DNA of 64,000 bases. Source: Pantoea dispersa (GTDB taxonomy: Bacteria; Pseudomonadota; Gammaproteobacteria; Enterobacterales; Enterobacteriaceae). Position 1 is the first letter of the stretch, and the number at the start of each line of letters is the position of its first letter. Below are positions 44,125-51,929 of this stretch, one piece after another. A program made the translations under genes and the position numbers. Under the pieces are notes generated by a model, which was given only the letters and a program-made list of their open reading frames with translations, made no database searches and was not told the DNA's origin. The DNA lies in NCBI RefSeq assembly GCF_014155765.1, contig NZ_SCKT01000003.1, positions 186,001-250,000 on the forward strand. Reading direction: 5' to 3'.

Positions 44125-44477
44125 ACATAAACGTCAAGTTGGTTGCTGTCGGTTGGGCGGTTGATACCATCCGCTTTCACTGCAGTAACCTCCTGTTTCT
44201 CCTGCTTCTGCTCCGCTTTCTCCTTTTCCTGCTTCTGCAACTGCTGGATTTGCGCCTGCAGCAACTGAATCTGCGCGTTAATCGTCTCCTGCTTATCCTT
44301 TCTTTGCTTCTCGGTCAGGCTTTTGTCCTTCGCAATGTCTTTCAGTTCATCATTCAGACTGGCGATTTGTTTAGTCAGGCTGGCGATTTTCGAAGCGCTA
44401 TCGCTACTGCCGGATGCGCTTCCGGAGCCGGAAGTACTGCTGCTGCCAATATTGGTATTGGTCGAAATGGTGGTCAT
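44121..44477 (-). CDS. FlxA-like coiled-coil protein
   Basis: Small protein of 118 aa: a serine/glycine-rich N terminus (residues 1-28), then a continuous coiled coil (about 29-95; [37 protein letters not shown]). This layout fits the FlxA-like family, linked to flagellar regulons in E. coli, but no flagellar gene is nearby. Convergent overlap with yfeR by 4 bp. No homolog is present at this position in E. coli. Confidence 0.7.
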   Translation of the reverse strand: MTTISTNTNIGSSSTSGSGSASGSSDSASKIASLTKQIASLNDELKDIAKDKSLTEKQRKDKQETINAQIQLLQAQIQQLQKQEKEKAEQKQEKQEVTAVKADGINRPTDSNQLDVYV

Positions 44478-44637
44478 AACGTTCTCCTTGCAAATGTGCC
44501 CTTTCGTTATCGGAAGGCAGCCGCTGCGGCTTGAGGGTGAGAGGTGTTAAATTTGCGAAAAGGTTTCGTCAGGAACGAGGGCGGAAGGGAATAGGGCGGG
44601 CACGGCCTCAGGCTGAGCGGGTTCTTTCTTCACAGCT

Positions 44638-45330
44638 GAAGCGAAAAAGCGCCCTGAGAATGTAAGAGCGGTCAGATATGGCAACCGCAAGTCGCACACC
44701 ATTTGTAGCGGCGCGATTCATCGCGCAATAAATTGCGCTGCTACCAAACGTGCAACCGTGGTTGAATGCAGTTGCAGCTTAACTGACAGTTTGGGAAGTG
44801 GGATGTGAAGAAACGAAAAAAGCGCCCGGTGGGCGTAAGGGCAACCAGGTAAGGCAACCGCAAATCGCACACCATTTGTAGCGGCGCGATTCATCGCGCA
44901 ATAAATTGCGCCGCTACAACATGTGCAAACGTGGTTGAACGCAGTTGCAGCTTAACTGGCAGCCTGGGAAGTGGGATATGAAGAAACGAAAAAAGGCGCC
45001 CTGAGAACGTAAGAGCGGTCAGATATGGCAACCGCAAGTCACACCCTATTTGTAGCGGCGCGATTTATCGCGCAATAAATTGCGCCGCTACCAAACGTGC
45101 AACCATGGTTTAACGCAGTTGCAGCTTAACTGGTAGCCTGGGAAGTGGGATATGAAGAAACGAAAAAAGGCGCCGTGAGAACGTAAGAGCGCTCAGATAT
45201 AGCAATCGCAAATCGCACATTATTCGTAGCGGCGCGATTCATCGCGCAATAAATTGCGCCGCTACCAAACGTGCAACCGTAGTTGAATGCAGTTTCAGCT
45301 TCACTGGCAGCCTGGGGAGTGGGATGTGAA
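44638..45330. repeat. Four tandem units of about 174 bp
   Basis: Units begin near 44638, 44810, 44983 and 45157. Each opens with a GAAACGAAAAA-GCGCC segment like a decayed terminator, then GTAAGAGCG, a GCAACCGCAA segment, and a long palindrome GTAGCGGCGCGATT...GCGCCGCTAC with an inner GCGCGATTCATCGCGC. The palindromes start at 44705, 44878, 45052 and 45226. Units are similar but not identical. The array is continuous with the tRNA operon trailer on the minus strand. No gene is supported in 44478-45370. Confidence 0.88.
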
Positions 45331-45335
45331 GAAAC

Positions 45336-45360
45336 GAAAAAAGCGCCCATTGGGCGCTCT
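45336..45360 (-). terminator. Terminator after the repeated tRNA-Lys 3' half
   Basis: AGCGCCCA and TGGGCGCT form a stem; on the minus strand it ends in TTTTTTCG. It follows the partial tRNA-Lys copy by about 10 bp. Confidence 0.8.
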
Positions 45361-45370
45361 TTTCTGAATT

Positions 45371-45474
45371 TGGTGGGTCGTGCAGGATATGCCTCGGCCC
45401 ATCCGGGGCCTCGCCCTGCGGGTGATGCTGGCGCATCAGCCTGAATCGCTCCCGGCGATTCAGTCGAACCTGCA
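45371..45474 (-). repeat. Duplicated interrupted tRNA-Lys 3' half
   Basis: Repeats the T-arm, the 75-bp insert and the CCA end of the tRNA-Lys gene without its 5' half. Positions 45364-45473 are identical to 45545-45654 over 110 bp, an offset of 181 bp. It is the downstream unit in the sense of transcription and is followed by its own terminator. Confidence 0.9.
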
Positions 45475-45515
45475 GCAGGTTCTCATCCTGCACGTTCAGC
45501 ATCGGCGCACAGAAA

Positions 45516-45545
45516 CGAAAAAAGCGCCCTGAGGGCGCTTTTTCC
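45516..45545 (-). terminator. Terminator directly after tRNA-Lys
   Basis: AGCGCCC-TCA-GGGCGCT on the minus strand followed by TTTTTTCG. Starts about 12 bp after the CCA end of tRNA-Lys. Confidence 0.88.
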
Positions 45546-45551
45546 TGAATT

Positions 45552-45702
45552 TGGTGGGTCGTGCAGGATATGCCTCGGCCCATCCGGGGCCTCGCCCTGC
45601 GGGTGATGCTGGCGCATCAGCCTGAATCGCTCCCGGCGATTCAGTCGAACCTGCGACCAATTGATTAAAAGTCAACTGCTCTACCAACTGAGCTAACGAC
45701 CC
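45552..45702 (-). tRNA. tRNA-Lys (UUU) interrupted by a 75-bp T-loop insert
   Basis: The minus strand reads as E. coli tRNA-Lys from GGGTCGTTAGC through the anticodon stem-loop with TTT, up to GCAGGTTCGA of the T-arm. A 75-bp insert (45570-45644) then intervenes before AT-CCTGC-ACGACCCACCA completes the gene, for 151 bp in total. T-stem and acceptor stem can still pair around the insert. Whether the RNA is functional, spliced or a pseudogene cannot be told from sequence. It follows the third tRNA-Val by 4 bp. Confidence 0.85.
45570..45644 (-). other. Three-hairpin insert in the tRNA-Lys T-loop
   Basis: On the minus strand three stems fill the insert: CTGAATCGC/GCGATTCAG (9 bp, loop CGGGA), TGATGC/GCATCA (6 bp, loop GCCA) and GGCCC/GGGCC (5 bp, loop CGGAT). 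It has no open reading frame, no obvious target-site duplication and no group I intron core that I can recognise. Confidence 0.85.
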
Positions 45703-45706
45703 GAAG

Positions 45707-45782
45707 TGGTGGGTGATGACGGGCTCGAACCGCCGACCCCCTCCTTGTAAGGGAGATGCTCTACCAACTGAGCTAATCACCC
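45707..45782 (-). tRNA. tRNA-Val (UAC)
   Basis: 76-nt tRNA with encoded CCA. Anticodon loop CTTACAA gives UAC. Acceptor GGGTGAT pairs with ATCACCC. Third of three near-identical copies in the operon, 4 bp from tRNA-Lys. Confidence 0.97.
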
Positions 45783-45823
45783 ACTTCGGTACTGCTTAAC
45801 AAGAGTGTCATCTGACTAAGATA

Positions 45824-45899
45824 TGGTGGGTGATGACGGGCTCGAACCGCCGACCCCCTCCTTGTAAGGGAGATGCTCTACCAACTGAGCTAATCACCC
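45824..45899 (-). tRNA. tRNA-Val (UAC)
   Basis: 76-nt tRNA with encoded CCA and anticodon UAC, identical in sequence to its neighbours over the mature region. Middle copy of the operon. Confidence 0.97.
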
Positions 45900-45940
45900 A
45901 TATCTTATCTCTTGTTCACTGCGGGCCATCTCATTAAGAG

Positions 45941-46016
45941 TGGTGGGTGATGACGGGCTCGAACCGCCGACCCCCTCCTTGTAAGGGAGATGCTCTACCA
46001 ACTGAGCTAATCACCC
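45941..46016 (-). tRNA. tRNA-Val (UAC)
   Basis: 76-nt tRNA with encoded CCA and anticodon UAC. First gene after the promoter. The Val-Val-Val-Lys order next to gltX matches the E. coli valUXY-lysV operon. Confidence 0.97.
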
Positions 46017-46033
46017 CCGCTGTGTGGAGTCGC

Positions 46034-46061
46034 ATTATAGGGATCCTTCGAAGTGAGTCAA
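46034..46061 (-). promoter_or_regulatory. Stable-RNA promoter of the Val/Lys tRNA operon
   Basis: On the minus strand TTGACT (-35, 46061-46056) and a perfect TATAAT (-10, 46039-46034) are separated by 16 bp. A GC-rich discriminator (GCGACTCC) follows and an AT-rich TTTTAAAAA stretch lies upstream, as expected for a growth-rate-controlled tRNA promoter. Confidence 0.9.
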
Positions 46062-46184
46062 CGCTTTTTAAAACATAAATGTGCGTTCGCTTTAAATTTA
46101 GACATCATGCAGCGCTTTTAGCCAATGTGCTGGTTTTATTAGCAGAAAAACGCACTTCTGCCCGCGCCGCCAGCGTGACAGTGA

Positions 46185-46212
46185 TTGAGGAATCAGCCTC
46201 ACCTGCTAGAAT
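46185..46212 (+). promoter_or_regulatory. gltX: Candidate gltX promoter
   Basis: TTGAGG at 46185-46190 and TAGAAT at 46207-46212 are separated by 16 bp, about 78 bp before the gltX start. Confidence 0.6.
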
Positions 46213-46289
46213 ATGCGCACTGTTTTTCCGCGTTAACCCGTTTTTTTGTCATCCAGACAACGAAACCTGCGCATTTAAGGCAATGCTGA

Positions 46290-47711
46290 ATGAAAATCAA
46301 AACTCGCTTCGCACCCAGCCCGACGGGCTACCTGCACGTCGGTGGTGCGCGTACTGCGCTTTACTCATGGCTTTATGCTCGCCATAACCAGGGCGAATTC
46401 GTCCTGCGTATCGAAGATACCGACCTGGAGCGCTCCACGCCGGAAGCGATCGAAGCCATTATGGATGGGATGAACTGGCTGAATCTCGACTGGGATGAGG
46501 GCCCGTACTACCAGACCAAACGTTTCGACCGTTATAACGACGTTATCGACGAAATGCTGGAAGCCGGTACTGCTTATAAATGCTATTGCTCGAAAGAGCG
46601 TCTGGACGCGCTGCGTGAAGAGCAGATGGAAAAAGGCGAGAAGCCCCGTTATGACGGCCGCTGCCGCGACAGCCATGAACATCATGCTGCCGATGAGCCG
46701 TGCGTGGTGCGCTTCCGCAACCCGCAGGACGGTTCGGTAATTTTTGACGATCAGATTCGTGGTCCGATCGAATTCAGCAACCAGGAACTGGATGATCTGA
46801 TCATCCGCCGTACCGACGGTTCACCGACCTACAACTTCTGTGTGGTGGTCGACGACTGGGATATGGGCATCACGCACGTTATTCGTGGTGAAGACCATAT
46901 CAACAATACGCCGCGTCAGATCAACATCCTGAAAGCGATTGGTGCGGAAGTGCCAACTTATGCGCACGTATCCATGATCCTTGGCGATGACGGTAAAAAG
47001 CTGTCCAAGCGTCACGGCGCAGTGGGCGTCATGCAGTATCGCGACGACGGCTACCTGCCGGAAGCGCTGCTTAATTATCTGGTGCGCCTCGGCTGGTCAC
47101 ATGGCGATCAGGAGATTTTCAGCGTGGCGGAAATGACCGAACTGTTCACCCTCGATGCGGTGAGCAAATCGGCCAGCGCCTTCAACACCGAGAAACTGCA
47201 GTGGCTCAACCACCATTACATTAATACGCTGCCGCCGGAATATGTCGCGACCCAGTTGCAGTGGCACATTGAGCAGCAGAACATCGATACCCGCACCGGA
47301 CCGGAGCTGGCGAAGCTGGTGACGCTGCTGGGTGAGCGCTGCAAAACGCTGGTCGAAATCGCCGCGTCCTGCCGCTACTTCTATGAAGAGTTTGACGCGT
47401 TTGATGCGGATGCAGCGAAAAAGCATCTGCGTCCGGTGGCGCGTCAGCCGCTGGAAGTGGTACGCGACAAGCTGGCGGCCATCAGCGACAGCGACTGGAA
47501 TGCGGAAAACGTGCATAACGCCATTCAGGCTGCTGCGGATGAACTTGAGCTCGGCATGGGCAAAGTCGGTATGCCGCTGCGCGTTGCCGTAACCGGTGCC
47601 GGTCAGTCGCCTGGGCTCGACGTGACGGTGGAAGCCATCGGCCGCAGCCGCAGCGTGGCGCGTATCGAAAAAGCGCTGGCGTTCATCGCGGAGCGTGAAG
47701 CACAGGCCTGA
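46290..47711 (+). CDS. gltX: Glutamyl-tRNA synthetase
   Basis: Class I synthetase charging tRNA-Glu, 473 aa. The HIGH-type motif is [11 protein letters not shown] and the KMSKS-type motif is KKLSKRHG. A zinc-binding region ([11 protein letters not shown] to GRCRDSH) is complete. Divergent from the Val/Lys tRNA operon as in E. coli. Confidence 0.98.
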   Translation: MKIKTRFAPSPTGYLHVGGARTALYSWLYARHNQGEFVLRIEDTDLERSTPEAIEAIMDGMNWLNLDWDEGPYYQTKRFDRYNDVIDEMLEAGTAYKCYCSKERLDALREEQMEKGEKPRYDGRCRDSHEHHAADEPCVVRFRNPQDGSVIFDDQIRGPIEFSNQELDDLIIRRTDGSPTYNFCVVVDDWDMGITHVIRGEDHINNTPRQINILKAIGAEVPTYAHVSMILGDDGKKLSKRHGAVGVMQYRDDGYLPEALLNYLVRLGWSHGDQEIFSVAEMTELFTLDAVSKSASAFNTEKLQWLNHHYINTLPPEYVATQLQWHIEQQNIDTRTGPELAKLVTLLGERCKTLVEIAASCRYFYEEFDAFDADAAKKHLRPVARQPLEVVRDKLAAISDSDWNAENVHNAIQAAADELELGMGKVGMPLRVAVTGAGQSPGLDVTVEAIGRSRSVARIEKALAFIAEREAQA

Positions 47712-47760
47712 TTGAGCTGAACAGCGGCCTGTCAGGCTGCTGTGATGAGGCAGGCAACAA

Positions 47761-47794
47761 AAAAGCCGGAAGCATCTCACTGCTTCCGGCTTTT
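47761..47794. terminator. Bidirectional terminator between gltX and yfeC
   Basis: GCCGGAAGCA and TGCTTCCGGC form a perfect 10-bp stem with AAAA before and TTTT after, serving both convergent genes. Confidence 0.92.
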
Positions 47795-48148
47795 CTATTC
47801 TTCCTGGATTCCTAACCGCTGTAATACGCCCCTGATCCCTTCCCGCAATAACAGCGCCGCCAGTTGTTCCTGTTCGGTGGCCGTCATTTGCTGGACAGAA
47901 TTTATTAATAACGCAGGTAACGTATTTTGCTGAGCGCCATAATTTGCCGCCGGTTCGTTTGCATGGCGGGTGGACTGAATGAAGCTTTTGACACGCTCAT
48001 CAATGTGGATTAATCGCGCCTTACCGCCCTGTACACCGGGCTTAGGCGTGGTCGTCCAGTTTTCACGCTTGATCCATTTATTCACCGTCTGCCGACTGTA
48101 GCCCGTTTCCAGCGCGAGCTCTTCGGGAGTGAGCCATTCCTTTTTCAC
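47795..48148 (-). CDS. yfeC: YfeC DNA-binding protein
   Basis: Putative regulator of unknown target, 117 aa. An N-terminal MerR/phage-type helix-turn-helix (WLTPEELALETGYSRQTVNKW) is followed by a C-terminal helical region (LLLREGIRGVLQRLGI). Closely matches E. coli YfeC and its position by gltX. Confidence 0.9.
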   Translation of the reverse strand: MKKEWLTPEELALETGYSRQTVNKWIKRENWTTTPKPGVQGGKARLIHIDERVKSFIQSTRHANEPAANYGAQQNTLPALLINSVQQMTATEQEQLAALLLREGIRGVLQRLGIQEE

Positions 48149-48259
48149 GATGCTGTCCCTGTTAAATACATTAGCTCTACATATTACAACAAAACGTTAC
48201 GGGGAAAAGTAATCAAGGCAGAAAATGCCTTTTGCTGTACGACAAAAGGCAAAATCGGT

Positions 48260-49048
48260 TTACTGCGCTTCGCTGACCGCCGCCTGTGCCGGACGGAAGG
48301 CGAGGAAATAGGTGAGGCCGACAAAGATCGCACCGCCCACACCATTGCCTAAAAATACCGCAACCACGTTAGGTGCAAATTCTGCCCAGCTCATCTGACC
48401 GGCAAAAATTGCGGCAGGCACGATAAACATGTTGGCCACCACGTGCTGGAAACCGATTGCCACGAAGGCCATCACCGGGAACCACATGCCGAAGATTTTG
48501 CCGACCATATCTTTACTGGCGAAGGCCAGCCACACCGCCAGACACACCAGCCAGTTGCAGCCGATGCCGGAGATGAACGCGTGCATAAAATCTGCGTTCA
48601 CTTTGGCATGGGCGATCGCCACGGTTTTCTTCAGATAGTCGCCTTCGGTCATGCCGAGCAGATGGCCGAAGAACCATGCTACCGCAACGCTGCCAATAAA
48701 ATTGGCGATGGTGACCCAAAACCAGTTGCGCAGCACGCTGAAACCGCTAATGCGGCGCGCGAACCAGGCAATGGGCAGCGTCATCATGTTGCCGGTCAGC
48801 AGTTCGCCACCCGCCAGCACGGTCAGAATCAGTCCGACCGGGAATACCGCCGCACCGAGGAAACCGGCAAACGAGCCCCATTCAGCAGGCAGCTGGTTAA
48901 TAACGTGCAGATCGAGCAGGAAGCCGGTGGCGATAAACGCGCCAGCCATAAAGCCAAGAATTAATAAGGTGGAAACCGGCAGACGGCTTTTAGCCACGCC
49001 GGCCTGAATCGCCAGTTGCGCGATCTCTTTAGGTGTATGCAGCGACAT
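48260..49048 (-). CDS. Formate/nitrite transporter-family channel
   Basis: Six-helix FocA/NirC-family membrane protein, 262 aa. GGELLTGNMM, ISGIGCNWLVCLAVWLA and FQHVVANMFIVPAAI are family signatures, with the channel histidine in the last. The exact ion cannot be told; nitrite would fit a genome with periplasmic nitrate reductase, but that operon is 44 kb away. Standalone gene. Confidence 0.85.
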   Translation of the reverse strand: MSLHTPKEIAQLAIQAGVAKSRLPVSTLLILGFMAGAFIATGFLLDLHVINQLPAEWGSFAGFLGAAVFPVGLILTVLAGGELLTGNMMTLPIAWFARRISGFSVLRNWFWVTIANFIGSVAVAWFFGHLLGMTEGDYLKKTVAIAHAKVNADFMHAFISGIGCNWLVCLAVWLAFASKDMVGKIFGMWFPVMAFVAIGFQHVVANMFIVPAAIFAGQMSWAEFAPNVVAVFLGNGVGGAIFVGLTYFLAFRPAQAAVSEAQ

Positions 49049-49409
49049 AGTTCACTTTTCTTTTATTAAACAAGGAGGACGTGCTGGCCGGTTAGCGAGT
49101 GAATACCCTGGACGGCTAACCGGTTAATTAGCGCGCTAAGTTTTACACGCACCATTAACGAAAACAAGCCTGACGCTAACATCTTTAACCTAAAGTTAAC
49201 CTCGGCGTGGCCCACCGTTGAGGCGGCGTTGATATAACGGCTGAGGGCAGGGATGACGAGTACGCGCTGCGCTGAAAAAAAAGCCACGGCGACACAGGGT
49301 TGCCGCCTTTTTCAGCGATCGCACGCAGAACGAGAATTTGCCGTTGACACTCAAACAGCGGTCTCATATTATGCCGTCCGTCGAGGCAACTCGGCGGTTT
49401 TTTCGGTAC
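49049..49409. other. Gap between channel gene and tRNA-Ala genes
   Basis: A 361-bp gap upstream of both the minus-strand channel gene and the tRNA-Ala pair. Apart from the tRNA promoter listed separately and the leader of the channel gene, I see no gene or repeat. Confidence 0.5.
49344..49372 (+). promoter_or_regulatory. Promoter of the tRNA-Ala pair
   Basis: Consensus TTGACA (49344-49349) and TATTAT (49367-49372) are separated by 17 bp and followed by a GC-rich discriminator (GCCGTCCG), 37 bp before the first tRNA. Confidence 0.85.
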
Positions 49410-49485
<76 letters not shown>

Positions 49486-49529
49486 AACCGCTCCCAACGG
49501 TTTGCACTGAAAAAACGAATTCCAGATGT

Positions 49530-49605
<76 letters not shown>

Positions 49606-49729
49606 ATTCTCTGTTCGTTCAGAACAAACGTATTCAAAACCCGATAATAATACTGCCGTTTGCGCAGTGTGACGTTGCATTCGCCGACTGGCTGCGCGCA
49701 ATGGCGCTGACCTGCAGCGCCTTTCCGTG

Positions 49730-51346
49730 TTAAACCGTCACGGCCTGTGGCTGCAGCTGTAGCACGCGAAAACCGTGGGTACCGTCGCGATCCAGTTGCG
49801 CCACCAGACCATATTCCCAGTCGAGATAGGCCTGCATCACGTCCGGTTCAATATCGGTGCCTTCGTACGGGCGGCGATAACGATCGATGGGCGACGAGAG
49901 CAGGCGCTGCTCGCCCTGTTCGGTGGGCAGACCGGCTGCGCGCCAGGCTGCATTGCCTCCCGCCAGCACCCGCACCGGTTTGCCGGTCAGCGTGGCAATT
50001 TGCTCCACGGCATAGCTGGCCAGCAGACTGCTGCCGCATGTCAGCACATAGCGGCCAGCATCGGGCAGTAGTGCCTTGCCCTGCTGCTGCAGGGTGGAAC
50101 GCAGTAGCCAGGCCGCCCCGGGAATATGGCTGTTGCGGTAATTGGCGAGCGTGGTGAAATCCAGCACCTGCGTGTCGCCAGCCGCCAGCCACTCGGCCAG
50201 CTGCGCGGGGGAGATCGATTCCGGCGCAGCAACCGGCGCGACCTGCGGCTGCCAGCTACCGACAGCGCTGAAATCGCTGGCCTGCAATGCGTCAAGCACC
50301 GCCACCTGCCAGCCAAGCTGCGCCAGCCAGGAGCCGGTCATATTGGCGCGGACACCGTCATCATCCACCAGCACGATACGCGCACCGCGCACGCTGGCGT
50401 AATGATCGGTCTCCTGTACCAGCTGGCCGCCCGCCACGTGGCGGCTGCCCGGCAGATGACCGGCGGCGTACTCTTCGGCATCACGCACGTCAAACAGGTA
50501 GGTGGTGCGTGCTTCCTGCTGCCAGCGCGTCAGCGTCGCCAGAGGAATGCGCGTCACGCCGGCGCGATCGGCAATGGCGCGGGCCTGGCTCGCGGCCTGA
50601 CGTTGCGCGGTTTCGCTGGCGTTGCCATAGCGGCGGCTCTGCCCATGCTCCAGCGCATGACCGGCCAGCGTCCAGCCAATGGTGCCGTTGCGCAGCGCGA
50701 ATACCGGATTACGAATACCGGCATTGACCAGCGACTGCGTGCCAATAATGCTGCGCGTGCGTCCGGCGCAATTCACAATCACTGTGGTGCGCGGTGAGGG
50801 GGCTAAATCGCGCACGCGCAGCACCAGTTCGCCGCCCGGTACGCTGGTGGCGCCCGGAATGCTCATGGTGTGATATTCATCGAAGCGCCGCGCATCCAAA
50901 ACCACCACGTCGGCATCATCGCTAATCAGCGCCTGTACCTCATCGGCGGAGAGCGAAGGCGTGCGGGCATGATGTTCCACCAGTTCGCCAAACGCTTTGC
51001 TGGGTGAATTAACATCAATAAACAGCTCGCCGCCAGCCGCCTGCCAGCCGGCTAAATCATCGGCCAGTAGCGTGACCTGCTGATAACCCAGCGCGGCGAG
51101 ACGTTCAGCGGCGGTCTGCGCCAGGCCTTCGCCGTTGTCATACAGCGTAATGGCGGTGTGACGTTGAGGAATGCGGTCCAGCAGCTCCAGCTCCAGCTTT
51201 GACAGCGGAATGTTGACGGCAAACAGCGGATGCCCGGTGGCAAACAGCGCCTCATCGCGCACGTCAATGATCGCCACTTCCTGTTGCTGACGCAGCGCTG
51301 TCAGCAGTTCCGCCGCCTGGCTAAACGGGAAAACCGGTTTAGTCAT
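49730..51346 (-). CDS. Four-domain rhodanese-like protein
   Basis: 538-aa protein of four tandem rhodanese domains (roughly residues 8-106, 132-235, 266-358 and 378-475). Active-site cysteines are present in domain 2 (Cys193, VNCAGRTRS) and domain 4 (Cys437, LTCGSSLL); domains 1 and 3 have aspartate there (LYDNGEG, VDDDGVR) and should be inactive. The ATG at 51346 overlaps the dioxygenase gene by 8 bp; the longer frame to 51643 would cover it. Last gene of the organosulfur operon, probably handling sulfane sulfur. Confidence 0.88.
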   Translation of the reverse strand: MTKPVFPFSQAAELLTALRQQQEVAIIDVRDEALFATGHPLFAVNIPLSKLELELLDRIPQRHTAITLYDNGEGLAQTAAERLAALGYQQVTLLADDLAGWQAAGGELFIDVNSPSKAFGELVEHHARTPSLSADEVQALISDDADVVVLDARRFDEYHTMSIPGATSVPGGELVLRVRDLAPSPRTTVIVNCAGRTRSIIGTQSLVNAGIRNPVFALRNGTIGWTLAGHALEHGQSRRYGNASETAQRQAASQARAIADRAGVTRIPLATLTRWQQEARTTYLFDVRDAEEYAAGHLPGSRHVAGGQLVQETDHYASVRGARIVLVDDDGVRANMTGSWLAQLGWQVAVLDALQASDFSAVGSWQPQVAPVAAPESISPAQLAEWLAAGDTQVLDFTTLANYRNSHIPGAAWLLRSTLQQQGKALLPDAGRYVLTCGSSLLASYAVEQIATLTGKPVRVLAGGNAAWRAAGLPTEQGEQRLLSSPIDRYRRPYEGTDIEPDVMQAYLDWEYGLVAQLDRDGTHGFRVLQLQPQAVTV

Positions 51347-51929
51347 GTGAAAGGTCCCAAATGTTAGGTAGATAACGGTTGCTGTAGCCGGAAATAAAGC
51401 GTTTTTCGTGGCCGTCGGCGGTGTAGACCGCGCGCTCAACCGCGCCGATATTCGCGCCATACACGTGGATACTGACGGAGACGCGATCGTCAAAGGCGTT
51501 GCTGACGCGATGGATATCACCGACCGTTGGCGACACCGCCTCCACGCTGCCGGGTTCAAGCCGCACCGGCGCACCTTCTGCCTGTAAACCGTGCGGGCCC
51601 GGCTGCCACGATTGTGAAATCTCGGCGCCGCGCAGCATGCCAATCAGGCCCCAGACGCGGTGATCGTGAATCGGCGTCTGCTGACCCGGCCCCCAGACAA
51701 AACTCACCACGGAAAAGCGCTGCTGCGCATCGGCATACAGCAGATATTGCTGATAGTGCTGCGGATGGGGCTGGGTAAACGCCTCATCCAGCCAGTCATC
51801 GTGGCGAATCAGTTCGGCCAGCCAGCCGCTGCCCTGCCGCAAAATGGTCGCTTCGTCCGGCTGGCTGTCGAGCAGGGTGGCCAGCCGGGCGACGAAGGTG
51901 CGCAGGCGATGGTGCTGATAATCACTCAT
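51339..51929 (-). CDS. Cysteine dioxygenase-like cupin protein
   Basis: Cupin of the cysteine dioxygenase family, 196 aa. The iron-binding histidines are His88 and His90 (TPIHDHRVWG), and a third lies in the second cupin strand (GDIHRVSN). Such enzymes oxidise a thiol to a sulfinate; the substrate may be cysteine or another thiol. Overlaps both neighbours, so it belongs to the same operon. Confidence 0.85.
   Translation of the reverse strand: MSDYQHHRLRTFVARLATLLDSQPDEATILRQGSGWLAELIRHDDWLDEAFTQPHPQHYQQYLLYADAQQRFSVVSFVWGPGQQTPIHDHRVWGLIGMLRGAEISQSWQPGPHGLQAEGAPVRLEPGSVEAVSPTVGDIHRVSNAFDDRVSVSIHVYGANIGAVERAVYTADGHEKRFISGYSNRYLPNIWDLSHD

Noticed and set aside
44638-45330. CRISPR array
   Set aside because: Units of about 174 bp are repeated nearly whole; there are no short repeats with unique spacers and no cas genes.
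45552-45702. Tandem repeats at tRNA-Lys as the edge of a genomic island
   Set aside because: No integrase, phage or plasmid gene is near, and gltX and yfeR flank the region in normal order.
45239-45780. Minus-strand open frames across the tRNA-Lys repeats and tRNA-Val
   Set aside because: They run through tRNA genes and repeats; reading frames here are by-products of the repeat sequence.
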